Shown here one piece after another: positions 15,442 to 22,504 of a DNA stretch of 32,444 nucleotides. Under the pieces are notes generated by a model, which was given only the letters and a program-made list of their open reading frames with translations, ran no database searches and had not been told where the DNA came from. The stretch lies in the IMG/VR virus record IMGVR_UViG_3300002134_000023, positions 1 through 32,444 of that record; one strand, written 5' to 3'. The translations under genes were made by a program, and so were the position numbers. This stretch comes from a virus. Positions within the stretch are counted from its first letter, which is position 1, and each line of letters starts with the position of its first letter.

Positions 15442-16086
15442 ATGATACAGATAACAAACGAGGACAATATGGAACTTATGGCAAGGTATGAAGATAATTA
15501 CTTTGACCTTGCTATTGTAGATCCGCCTTATTTTGAGGAATATGGTAAGACAAATTATACTGGTGCTTCAATAACAAAAAAAGGGATAAAAAGAATTTCA
15601 ACTGATATTGAAAATTGGGATATACCTAATGAAAATTATTTTAAAGAACTTTTTAGGGTCAGTAAAAATCAAATTATATGGGGGTGTAATTATTATGCTA
15701 ATTTAATTCCTTCGGTTGGTAGAATTATTTGGGATAAAAAAAATGATAGCTCTACTTTTTCTAAATGCGAACTAGCAAGTCATTCATTTGGACTTAGAGT
15801 TGATTTATTTCGATTTATGTGGAATGGAATGCTACAAGAGAATATGAAAAATAAAGAGCAAAGAATACACCCAACACAAAAGCCAGTTCAACTTTACGAA
15901 TGGGTATTAATGAACTATGCTAAAGAAGGGGACAAGATTTTAGATACGCATTTAGGTTCAGGAAGTATTGCAATAGCTTGTCACAATTTAAAGTTTGATT
16001 TAACCGCTTGTGAATTAGATAAAGAATACTTTGAAGCAGCAATGAAAAGATTAAAGCAGCACCAAGCACAACTGACAATGTTTTAA
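15442..16086 (+). CDS. DNA methyltransferase (beta-class, N6-A or N4-C)
   Basis: Motif IV comes first (VDPPYF at residues about 26-31, the catalytic DPPY), and the SAM-binding motif I near the end (ILDTHLGSGSIAIA at about 168-181). This order is that of beta-class amino-methyltransferases; HPTQKPVQLYEW before motif I is typical as well. The 214-residue length is short, leaving little room for a target-recognition domain, so specificity is likely a short site. No restriction endonuclease partner is adjacent, hence an orphan methyltransferase protecting phage DNA or helping regulation. It opens the modification cassette; its DNA is AT-richer than that of the primase gene. Confidence 0.9.
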   Translation: MIQITNEDNMELMARYEDNYFDLAIVDPPYFEEYGKTNYTGASITKKGIKRISTDIENWDIPNENYFKELFRVSKNQIIWGCNYYANLIPSVGRIIWDKKNDSSTFSKCELASHSFGLRVDLFRFMWNGMLQENMKNKEQRIHPTQKPVQLYEWVLMNYAKEGDKILDTHLGSGSIAIACHNLKFDLTACELDKEYFEAAMKRLKQHQAQLTMF

Positions 16087-16319
16087 TGGCAAAGCGTAAA
16101 AGAGTAAAGCAATACATTCCAACAGATTCGCAAACAAATGCAAGGATTTGGTGTATTAAAAACAATATTAAAATATTGCCGGAGCCTACATTTAGAGGCA
16201 TTTATTTAACCCTGGACGTAATGGGTAGGCTTACAAAGTCGCCCGACCCTTACACAAATGAAACACTAAATGCAAAGATTTTTGAACTTTATGAGTACCT
16301 TTACAAAAAATATTATTAA
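16086..16319 (+). CDS. Hypothetical small basic protein (77 aa)
   Basis: The ATG shares the final A of the methyltransferase stop (TAATG), so expression is coupled. The product starts with a basic cluster (MAKRKRVKQYIP) and contains RIWCIKNNIKILPEPTFRGI, then ends in a helix with several tyrosines. No family recognised. Position suggests an accessory of the DNA-modification cassette. Confidence 0.6.
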   Translation: MAKRKRVKQYIPTDSQTNARIWCIKNNIKILPEPTFRGIYLTLDVMGRLTKSPDPYTNETLNAKIFELYEYLYKKYY

Positions 16320-16321
16320 AT

Positions 16322-16486
16322 ATGGGTTCATTTCAAGTTCAATTATTTCCTATTTATGGTTTTGCTTTTGGCATAAATTACGCAAGTGGCGCAATTGAAG
16401 AATTTTATTATATGGACGAAGACGAACGTATGATACAATTTTTTATTGGGCCGTTTGGTATTTCAATAGTTTGGTTTAAGGGATAA
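16322..16486 (+). CDS. Hypothetical small protein (54 aa)
   Basis: The gene begins two bases after the previous stop. The product MGSFQVQLFPIYGFAFGINY is hydrophobic and aromatic, with a central acidic stretch (YYMDEDERMIQ) and a closing hydrophobic strand (FFIGPFGISIVWF). It could be a small beta-rich soluble protein or a membrane-associated peptide. No family recognised. Confidence 0.55.
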   Translation: MGSFQVQLFPIYGFAFGINYASGAIEEFYYMDEDERMIQFFIGPFGISIVWFKG

Positions 16487-16501
16487 ATTAAATATATATA
16501 T

Positions 16502-17098
16502 ATGAAACAAAAAGTAAAAATCGGGGACGTTATACCTAACGAAAAAAACCCAAGGTATATACGCGACCCTAAATTCAACAAATTAGTTACTAGTATAAAG
16601 GAGTTTCCACAAATGCTAGAGAAGCGTCCAATAGTCGTAGATGAAAATATGATTGTATTAGGCGGTAATATGCGTTTAAATGCTTGCAAAAAAGCAGGTT
16701 TAAGCGAAGTTTGGATTGATGTAGCAGAGGGGTGGAGCGAAAAACAAAAATCCGAGTTTATAATAAAAGACAATGTAGGCTTTGGAGAATGGGATTGGGA
16801 AATACTAGCTAATGAATGGAATACTCAATTACTAGAAGATTGGGCGCTAGATTTACCAGGTTTTGATGTAAATGAGGACGATTTAAGTGACGACTTTAGT
16901 TTGCCGGAAGGGGATAAGGAACCATTTCAACAACAAACATATACTTTAGCAGATGAGCAGGCAACTGTAATAAAAAATGCCATTGCTGATATTAAAAAAA
17001 CAGATGAATTTAAGTACGTTGAAACATTTGGTAATGAAAACGGAAATGGTAATGCTCTTTATTTAATTATTATGCAATGGATAGCAACGAACAATTAA
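16502..17098 (+). CDS. ParB/Srx-fold N-terminal domain protein
   Basis: Residues 1-65 have the ParB-N/Srx pattern: IGDVIPNEKNPRYIRDPKFN, LEKRPIVVDENMIVLGGNMR and LNACKKAG, with the GGNMRLNA box at 54-61 that binds nucleotide in this fold. The rest is acidic (EWDWEILANEWNTQLLEDWA, NEDDLSDDFSLPEGDKEPF) and ends in a less conserved tail. Phages frequently place such proteins beside DNA methyltransferases, where they may act as nucleases, NTPases or recognition subunits. The stop overlaps the mom-like gene by 22 bases. Function in the modification cassette is inferred from context. Confidence 0.8.
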   Translation: MKQKVKIGDVIPNEKNPRYIRDPKFNKLVTSIKEFPQMLEKRPIVVDENMIVLGGNMRLNACKKAGLSEVWIDVAEGWSEKQKSEFIIKDNVGFGEWDWEILANEWNTQLLEDWALDLPGFDVNEDDLSDDFSLPEGDKEPFQQQTYTLADEQATVIKNAIADIKKTDEFKYVETFGNENGNGNALYLIIMQWIATNN

Positions 17099-17772
17099 AA
17101 GAAGTAACAGTTAAAATTATTAATAGTAAAATAGCTAAAGAATATACTATTAAACATCATTATATGAAAACCTTTTCAAACCCAAAAGTTTGTTTTGGTG
17201 TTTTTTATTTAGGTAAATTATATGGTGTAATTACATTTGGATATTCAACTGCAACAAAAGAAAAAATCAAAAAATATATTCCAAATATAAAAGATGGTGA
17301 ATTTATTGAAATGCAACGTATGAATATACACGACATTTTAGGTTTTAATGCTGAAAGTTTTGTGTTAGGTAAAATATATGAATTGTTTAAAAAGAATACT
17401 AAAATTAAAGTTTTAGTGACGCACGCTGGCGGTTGTAAAAACGATTGCGGTATAATTTATCAAAGCAGTTCTTGGTTATATTTTGGCAAAGATGAATGTA
17501 ATGATTTTTATTTAACTAAAAATAATGAATACAAAAATATTATTGCTCCAATGAGATTTGGACGAGTTCCAAAAGGAATAAAAGGCGGTCAAAATATAGG
17601 CGAATATTTATTTGGAGAAGGACAAATAATTGAATCATATAGGTATTTATATTTATATCCTTTACAAAAAGGTTTAAGAAAATTTTTAGAGAAAAAAAGT
17701 TTAGAATATCCAAAAGATAGTAGTATCTTTCGTAAGAATCAAAAATGGGTAGAAAACGGGGTAGACCAATAG
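17077..17772 (+). CDS. mom: Mom-family DNA hypermodification protein, paralogue 1
   Basis: The 231-residue product has the Mom/GNAT-like plan: an IKHHYMK motif (H27, H28, Y29), GVFYLGKLYGVITFG strands (41-55), GEFIEMQRMNI (74-84) and HAGGCKNDCGIIYQSSSW (116-133). Mom of phage Mu converts adenine in DNA to N6-carbamoylmethyladenine and blocks restriction. Compared with paralogue 2 the ADG motif Asp is replaced by Gly in THAGG, and the C-terminus is longer and basic, so substrate or partner may differ. The gene overlaps the ParB-like gene and is strikingly AT-rich (about 11 G/C in the first 60 bases after 17100). Its 3' end lies in a tRNA-like 3'-half. Family assignment is by motif recognition. 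Confidence 0.78.
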   Translation: MDSNEQLKEVTVKIINSKIAKEYTIKHHYMKTFSNPKVCFGVFYLGKLYGVITFGYSTATKEKIKKYIPNIKDGEFIEMQRMNIHDILGFNAESFVLGKIYELFKKNTKIKVLVTHAGGCKNDCGIIYQSSSWLYFGKDECNDFYLTKNNEYKNIIAPMRFGRVPKGIKGGQNIGEYLFGEGQIIESYRYLYLYPLQKGLRKFLEKKSLEYPKDSSIFRKNQKWVENGVDQ

Positions 17773-17810
17773 GGGTTTTAAAGGAGGTTCAAACCCTTCC
17801 TACTCCACTA
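17758..17810 (+). other. tRNA 3'-half-like element at the end of mom paralogue 1
   Basis: Bases 17783-17799 form a T-arm (GGAGG, loop TTCAAAC, CCTTC), followed by CTACTCC (17800-17806), which pairs with GGGGTAG (17758-17764) over 7 positions with one wobble. Only about 18 bases remain between acceptor and T-arm, too few for normal D and anticodon arms, so this is not a conventional tRNA. It overlaps the stop codon of the gene before it. It could be a degenerate tRNA, a tRNA-like RNA, an old integration scar or a coincidence. Confidence 0.3.
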
Positions 17811-17815
17811 TTTTT

Positions 17816-18475
17816 ATGGGGAGAGCAAAAGAAATATTAGTTAAAGTTATACCTAGTAAAATAGCTAATGAATTTGTCAAAAAAAACCATTATAGCGGTA
17901 AAGTAGTGCCAAACAGTACTTTGCATTTTGGTTGTTTTTTAGATAATAAATTGCACGGTGTTATGTCTTACGGCCCTAGTATAAATAAAAAAGGCACTAT
18001 TAATTTAGTTAAAAATACTGGTTGGAATGAATTTATTGAACTTAACAGAATGGCTTTTGATGATTATTTACCAAAATATTCTGAAAGTAGATGTATTGCA
18101 ATAAGTATTAAATTAATTAAAAAAAATGCACCGCATATAAAATGGATTATTAGTTTTGCAGACGGTACACAATGCGGAGATGGAACAATATATAGAGCAA
18201 GTGGTTTTAAATTAGTTGGTATTGTAGATAATACCGCTTTAAGAATAAATCCAAAAACAGGCGAAGCAATTCACGTTATACAGGCACATCATTTAAAAAT
18301 AAGCAGCGAGTTTAGAAATTGGAAACCATTTGAAGGTAAGCAATTAAAATATATTTATTTAATAGATAAAAGTTGTCAAATAAATGCCGATATACTGCCA
18401 TTTAGCGAAATAGATAAACAAGGAGCTGGTATGTATAAAGGCGAAAAAATAACTTTAAAAGACAGGCGTAATTAG
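17816..18475 (+). CDS. mom: Mom-family DNA hypermodification protein, paralogue 2
   Basis: The 219-residue protein is the clearer Mom homologue of the pair: KKNHYSGKVVPNSTLHFGCF (H25, Y26), LHGVMSYGPS (46-55), NEFIELNRMAFDDYLPKYSE (71-90) and IISFADGTQCGDGTIYRASG (111-130). The GNAT-like fold is expected to transfer a carbamoylmethyl group to adenine in phage DNA, giving resistance to host restriction. The motif order is the same as in paralogue 1, so the genes arose by duplication or were acquired together. The last codons (R-R-N-stop) double as the acceptor strand of the tRNA-Gly-like element, and a terminator follows 62 bases later. Confidence 0.85.
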   Translation: MGRAKEILVKVIPSKIANEFVKKNHYSGKVVPNSTLHFGCFLDNKLHGVMSYGPSINKKGTINLVKNTGWNEFIELNRMAFDDYLPKYSESRCIAISIKLIKKNAPHIKWIISFADGTQCGDGTIYRASGFKLVGIVDNTALRINPKTGEAIHVIQAHHLKISSEFRNWKPFEGKQLKYIYLIDKSCQINADILPFSEIDKQGAGMYKGEKITLKDRRN

Positions 18476-18535
18476 TGTACTGGTAGCACATCTAACAACC
18501 AGTTAGAAAGAGGGGTTCGATTCCACCATTACGCT
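18466..18535 (+). tRNA. tRNA-Gly-like element with non-canonical anticodon loop
   Basis: Acceptor GCGTAAT (18466-18472) pairs perfectly with ATTACGC (18528-18534), discriminator T (18535). The D-arm is GTGT, loop ACTGGTA, GCAC (18475-18489). The anticodon stem is TCTAA/TTAGA (18491-18495, 18503-18507) with loop CAACCAG: position 33 is A instead of the invariant U, and 34-36 read ACC. The T-loop is TTCGATT (18516-18522) on a 4-bp stem with one bulged A; the variable region is only about 4 bases. G1-C72, C2-G71, G3-C70, C35, C36 and U73 are the E. coli glycine identity set. CTA rather than CCA follows. It overlaps the mom stop codon. Probably chargeable but poor in decoding; a pseudogene remains possible. 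Confidence 0.6.
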
Positions 18536-18537
18536 CT

Positions 18538-18570
18538 AAAGGTAGATTTAAAAAAGTCTACCTTTTTTTT
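18538..18570 (+). terminator. Rho-independent terminator of the modification operon
   Basis: AAAGGTAGA (18538-18546) pairs perfectly with TCTACCTTT (18557-18565) around a 10-base loop, inside a run of eight T. It ends transcripts just behind the tRNA-like element. Confidence 0.9.
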
Positions 18571-18579
18571 ATGATTAAT

Positions 18580-18610
18580 TTTGACAAATTAAAAAAATAT
18601 TTTAAATTAG
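18580..18610 (+). promoter_or_regulatory. Promoter: TTTG, 19-base spacer, TAAATTAG
   Basis: TTTG (18580-18583) and TAAATTAG (18603-18610, followed by C) with 19-base spacing, directly behind a terminator and 21 bases before the next ATG. Member of the four-copy promoter set. Confidence 0.75.
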
Positions 18611-18631
18611 CATCATATTAAAACAGAAACA

Positions 18632-18856
18632 ATGACAACACATTTTGATGATTTAGGTTATTTTTTAGAATATTTAGTGGACGGAAAGTATATTGGTTCA
18701 ATTAATATTGACAAACCAGATAGAGAAGAAATTGGTTATTACGGTAAAATTGATGCGATAGCAGAAAAAGATATTATTTTTAAAAATAAAAAACGCATTA
18801 AAAAAGGTCAGCATTACTACACTAGAATGTACCCATTATGCGGTCAAAAAAAATAA
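18632..18856 (+). CDS. Hypothetical protein (74 aa)
   Basis: First gene of a two-gene unit driven by the 18580-18610 promoter. The product MTTHFDDLGYFLEYLVDGKY alternates acidic and aromatic residues and then turns basic (IIFKNKKRIKKGQHYYTRMY). A strand-rich small fold is likely. No family recognised. The DNA is AT-rich like the modification cassette. Confidence 0.65.
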   Translation: MTTHFDDLGYFLEYLVDGKYIGSINIDKPDREEIGYYGKIDAIAEKDIIFKNKKRIKKGQHYYTRMYPLCGQKK

Positions 18857-18882
18857 ACTAAAACAAACTAAAACTATTTATT

Positions 18883-19299
18883 ATGTCAGTTAATTTATTT
18901 GCAGAACAGGAAATTTCAAAATTGTATAACACATTAAGCGAAAACAAAAACGTTCAAGAATTTGTTTCGGAATTAGATTTTTTTAAAAAAAGAAATAAGT
19001 TCGGTGCAGAAAGCGCAGAAGATTTTATTGGTAGAGCAGTATGGTATGGCTATATAGCAAACATTACTGCTTTTAATGTTCAATACAAAGAAAACGAACA
19101 AATTAATTTTAATATGGAAAGCAATGAAAAGTTTGATAACTTTCAAGATGCGATTCAATTATTGGGGTCTTTGCTTTATAATGTAGCTACAAATGATGGC
19201 AATATATTTTTAATGGACGATTGGTATAACGCTTTAACTTCTATTGAAAAAGAGTTTGTAGTTGAGGAGCCAATTGAAATTCCTAACTACTGTTATTAG
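18883..19299 (+). CDS. Hypothetical protein (138 aa)
   Basis: A mostly helical, acidic protein: ISKLYNTLSENKNVQEFVSE at the N-terminus, RAVWYGYIANITAFNVQY in the middle, and QDAIQLLGSLLYNVATNDGN further on. No catalytic motif recognised. It lies 26 bases after the preceding gene and shares its promoter; the unit ends at the terminator 19321-19347. Between modification genes and terminase such genes are often anti-defence or takeover factors, but nothing in the sequence proves this. Confidence 0.7.
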   Translation: MSVNLFAEQEISKLYNTLSENKNVQEFVSELDFFKKRNKFGAESAEDFIGRAVWYGYIANITAFNVQYKENEQINFNMESNEKFDNFQDAIQLLGSLLYNVATNDGNIFLMDDWYNALTSIEKEFVVEEPIEIPNYCY

Positions 19300-19320
19300 G
19301 ATTAAATACATAAAAATAAG

Positions 19321-19347
19321 GCGGTTATTAATTTAGCCGCTTTTTTT
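19321..19347 (+). terminator. Rho-independent terminator before terminase genes
   Basis: GCGGTTA (19321-19327) pairs with TAGCCGC (19334-19340) including one G-U pair, loop TTAATT, followed by seven T. It separates early from late transcription units. Confidence 0.9.
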
Positions 19348-19350
19348 ATT

Positions 19351-19358
19351 TAATTTTG
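19351..19358 (+). promoter_or_regulatory. Promoter -7 box TAATTTTG, probably giving a leaderless terminase mRNA
   Basis: An exact TAnnTTTG match ends four bases before the TerS ATG at 19363. With usual -7 geometry transcription would begin at or next to the start codon. No clear -33 TTTG is seen. Confidence 0.5.
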
Positions 19359-19362
19359 TAAA

Positions 19363-19737
19363 ATGAATAAACAAAATGTTACATTAAAAAAGGCGATGCT
19401 AGAAGCCTTGGAAAAATCATTGGGTATAGTTACTACTGCTGCTAAGTCAGTTGGTATAACTAGAAAAACTCATTACGATTGGTTAAATAAAGACCCGCAG
19501 TATGCAAAAGCGGTAACTGAATTAGAAGATTTGGCGCTAGACTATGTAGAGTCAAAGCTATTTAAGAATATTGAAAAGGAAAAAGAAGCTAGCGTATTTT
19601 TCTATATGAAAACAAAAGGTAAGAAAAGAGGGTATGTAGAACGCCAAGAAATAGTACACCAAGGCGCTATGCCGGTTACTAAAATATCTGAGGAGGCAAT
19701 GCAAGAGATTGACAAAATACTAGACAAAGAGTACTAA
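19363..19737 (+). CDS. terS: Terminase small subunit
   Basis: The 124-residue protein recognises phage DNA for packaging. It has an N-terminal HTH (ALEKSLGIVTTAAKSVGITR, KTHYDWLNKDPQYAKAV) of the phBC6A51-type small terminase, then a helical oligomerisation region (ELEDLALDYVESKLFKNIEK) and a C-terminal tail (SEEAMQEIDKILDKEY) that probably contacts the large subunit. The large subunit gene follows after 9 bases. ATG 19363 is close to a -7 box; the in-frame ATG at 19396 is an alternative but would remove the first helix of the HTH domain. Confidence 0.88.
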   Translation: MNKQNVTLKKAMLEALEKSLGIVTTAAKSVGITRKTHYDWLNKDPQYAKAVTELEDLALDYVESKLFKNIEKEKEASVFFYMKTKGKKRGYVERQEIVHQGAMPVTKISEEAMQEIDKILDKEY

Positions 19738-19746
19738 AATGGGAAA

Positions 19747-21105
19747 ATGGAAGCAGTTAGGGAGGTTATTAAAAATAAATGTATTGATAGTTTACTATTC
19801 TTTACAAGATTTATATTTAAAGAAAACACGGGCAATAAATTCGAGGTTGCGCCGTTTCATATCGAATTGGCCCAAACCCTTGAAAAGGTAAGTAAAGGCG
19901 AAATAAACCGCCTTATAATTAATATACCGCCTAGGTATGGTAAGACCGAGATTGCCGTAAAAATGTTTATAGCCTGGTCGCTTGCTAAAAACCCAGCCGC
20001 TAAATTTATACACTTATCGTATTCAGATGCCCTAGCGTTAGATAACTCTAGCCAAACAAGGGAATACATTACAGGCGATGCCTACCAGGGTATATGGCCC
20101 CTACAACTTAAAAAAGATAGCCAAAGCCAAAAGAAGTGGTACACAACCGCAGGGGGTGGCGTATATGCAACCGCTTCGGGAGGTGCAATTACAGGATTTG
20201 GAGCCGGTAGTGGTGGGGCTATTATTATTGATGACCCTTTAAAGCCAGACGATGCCGTTTCAGATGTTAGGCGTTCGTTTATTAATAACCGTTATAACAC
20301 TACCATTAGATCCAGGGTAAACACCAGGGACGTGCCGATTATAGTTATTATGCAAAGGCTACACGAAGAAGATTTAAGCGGGTATTTATTAGACGGTGGG
20401 AGCGGCGAAGATTGGCACCATTTAAAATTAGCTGCAATAGACAAAGACAATAATTCTTTATGGCCTAGCAAACATACCTTTGACGAATTAGAAGCAATTA
20501 GACAGGCAGACCGTTATACGTTTAGCGGTCAGTATATGCAGGAGCCAGCGCCTTTAGAAGGTGGCGAATGGCGTAAAGATTGGTTTAATGTTATTAATAA
20601 AGCAGAACTTCCGGCAGATGTAAATTGGGAAATGTTTATTGATGGCGCATATACAAAAGACACTAGGAACGACCCAACAGGAATACAGATAAGCGGTAAA
20701 AGCGGCGATAATCTGTATATACTTAAAAGCATAGATAAGTACCTAGAGATGCCGGAATTAAAGCAGTTTATAGAAAGTTTTGTAAAAAGCTGCGGGGTAC
20801 AGGTGCAACAAATATTAGTGGAGCCAAAAGCGTCGGGTAAATCGTTGGTTCAATTACTAAGGCGTGAAACAAATTTTAATGTATCGGAATTAAAAACAGA
20901 TTTTGTTAAGTTTAGCAAAATAGAACGGGCTAGGGCTTCGTCGCCATTTTTAGAAGGCGGCAGGGTGTACCTTGTTAAAGATAATTGGAACGACGCGTAT
21001 TTGCAGCAGGTTAGCACTTTTCCCAATGCTAAGCACGATGAACATATTGACGTTACAAGTTATGCAATAGAGCGTAATTTATTAAAACGCTTTTTTGTTG
21101 TCTAA
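19747..21105 (+). CDS. terL: Terminase large subunit
   Basis: The 452-residue packaging motor has an ATPase domain with Walker A PPRYGKTE (61-68), Walker B AIIIDD (158-163) and a coupling-type motif IIVIMQRLHEEDL (198-210). The RuvC/RNase H-like nuclease shows MFIDGAYT with Asp299, NDPTG with Asp309, LVEPKASGK, and the closing HDEHIDVTSYAI. This is the headful-type terminase used by many HK97-like phages. The start MEAVREVIKNKCIDS is chosen; an ATG 8 bases earlier is in another frame. Confidence 0.95.
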   Translation: MEAVREVIKNKCIDSLLFFTRFIFKENTGNKFEVAPFHIELAQTLEKVSKGEINRLIINIPPRYGKTEIAVKMFIAWSLAKNPAAKFIHLSYSDALALDNSSQTREYITGDAYQGIWPLQLKKDSQSQKKWYTTAGGGVYATASGGAITGFGAGSGGAIIIDDPLKPDDAVSDVRRSFINNRYNTTIRSRVNTRDVPIIVIMQRLHEEDLSGYLLDGGSGEDWHHLKLAAIDKDNNSLWPSKHTFDELEAIRQADRYTFSGQYMQEPAPLEGGEWRKDWFNVINKAELPADVNWEMFIDGAYTKDTRNDPTGIQISGKSGDNLYILKSIDKYLEMPELKQFIESFVKSCGVQVQQILVEPKASGKSLVQLLRRETNFNVSELKTDFVKFSKIERARASSPFLEGGRVYLVKDNWNDAYLQQVSTFPNAKHDEHIDVTSYAIERNLLKRFFVV

Positions 21106-21111
21106 AATTCG

Positions 21112-21119
21112 TATTTTTA
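21112..21119 (+). promoter_or_regulatory. Promoter-like box TATTTTTA before portal gene
   Basis: TATTTTTACAAAAA, one base off TAnnTTTG, stands 19 bases before the portal ATG. The same A-rich context occurs at 720, 23362 and 26715. No -33 element at the ideal spacing. Confidence 0.3.
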
Positions 21120-21138
21120 CAAAAAATTTTATATATAG

Positions 21139-22503
21139 ATGGCCTCAATCTTAGATAGATTTAAGACGCTTATTACTAAACAAGCGCAAAACACCAACGT
21201 AAATTACAATAAAGCCCTTTACAACTGGCTAGGTAATTCAATTATTTGGAATAGCGAAAACGACGATACATATATTCGTGAAGGCTACCAAAGAAACGCA
21301 ACCGTTTATAGTATTATAAACCTAATAACAAAGTCGGCTTCTACAATACCGTTTCAAGTTTACGAAGTAAGCAATGAGGCTAACGCTAAACGCTACAAAT
21401 CAATGACAAGCGGTTATATGGATAGCAACGCAATGCACGCGGCTAACGTGCTAAGAAAGCGCGCATTTACAGAAATAGAAAACACGCCATTACATAAACT
21501 TATGGAACGCCCTAACCCAGCGCAATCTTATAACGCCTGGCTTACTGAAATACTTAGTTTCGGTTTGCTAACAGGGAACCGTTACATTTATGGTATTGGG
21601 CCAGAAAGTGGGCCAAGCCAAGGTAAATACACCGAGTTGTATATACTACCTTCACAAAACGTTGAAATAGTAAGTGGCGGTATTATGGAGCCGGTGCAAG
21701 GTTACAAGTTGCAATATAATGGAACTTTTGAAGCTGCGGCAGAAGATGTTTGCCATATAAAAAACTTTAACCCGGATTATGACGGGACAGGAACGCATTT
21801 GTACGGACAATCTCCGCTTAGAGCAGGTTTAAGAACGCTAACTACAAATAACGAGGCGGTAACAACTGGAGTTAAATACTTGCAAAACCAAACGGCTAGG
21901 GGTATTCTAATGAGCGATGAGGGAGATATAAACGAGGTGCAAGCGCAGCAATTAAAAGATAAATTTAGGCAGCAGCACCAGGGCAGCAATAATGCAGGGG
22001 ACGTTATTATTACGCCTTCAAAACTTAGTTGGGTAAACTTTGGATTGCCGGCTTCCGATTTGGCGCTTATTGAGCAGTACAATAGCAGTATAAAAGACCT
22101 TTGTAATATTTACAATATACCGGTACAATTATTAAACAATACCGACAGTAGTACTTACAACAATATGAAAGAAGCCAAAAAGGCTTTATACCAAAACGCG
22201 GTTATTCCGGAACTTATAAAATTAAGAGACGAATTAAATAGATGGCTTACGCCTAAATATGGCGCCAATCTATATATTGATTTTGATTTTACCGCAATAC
22301 CGGAAATGCAAGAGGACATTGACAAGCTAGTAAGTCAATTGGGCCAAGCCTGGTGGGTAACACCAAACGAAAAACGCCAAGCTATGTATTACGGACAGGA
22401 CGAAAACCCGTTAATGGACGAATATTATATGCCAGCCAATTTAATGCCATTGGAAGTTTCTATGCCGGAGTTAGAAAACCCCGCACCTTTAAACCAGGAG
22501 TAA
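21139..22503 (+). CDS. Portal protein (HK97-type)
   Basis: The 454-residue protein forms the dodecameric DNA gate. Recognisable segments are INLITKSASTIPFQVYEV, LHKLMERPNPAQSYNAWLTE, FGLLTGNRYIYG, the LSPL-like YGQSPLRAGLRTL, and the late stem/clip part NIPVQLLNNTDSSTYNNMKE, all standard for HK97-type portals. It follows the large terminase gene and lies two bases before the minor head gene. Length is normal for the family. Confidence 0.94.
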   Translation: MASILDRFKTLITKQAQNTNVNYNKALYNWLGNSIIWNSENDDTYIREGYQRNATVYSIINLITKSASTIPFQVYEVSNEANAKRYKSMTSGYMDSNAMHAANVLRKRAFTEIENTPLHKLMERPNPAQSYNAWLTEILSFGLLTGNRYIYGIGPESGPSQGKYTELYILPSQNVEIVSGGIMEPVQGYKLQYNGTFEAAAEDVCHIKNFNPDYDGTGTHLYGQSPLRAGLRTLTTNNEAVTTGVKYLQNQTARGILMSDEGDINEVQAQQLKDKFRQQHQGSNNAGDVIITPSKLSWVNFGLPASDLALIEQYNSSIKDLCNIYNIPVQLLNNTDSSTYNNMKEAKKALYQNAVIPELIKLRDELNRWLTPKYGANLYIDFDFTAIPEMQEDIDKLVSQLGQAWWVTPNEKRQAMYYGQDENPLMDEYYMPANLMPLEVSMPELENPAPLNQE

Positions 22504-22504
22504 T

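Noticed and set aside
17758-17810. Phage attachment site (tRNA 3' end) used by an integrase
   Set aside because: No integrase or excisionase is visible in the window, so the idea lacks support, although it cannot be excluded for the missing sequence.
18466-18535. Ordinary decoding tRNA gene
   Set aside because: The anticodon loop lacks U33, the T-stem is irregular, the variable region is too short and CTA replaces CCA, so normal decoding is unlikely.
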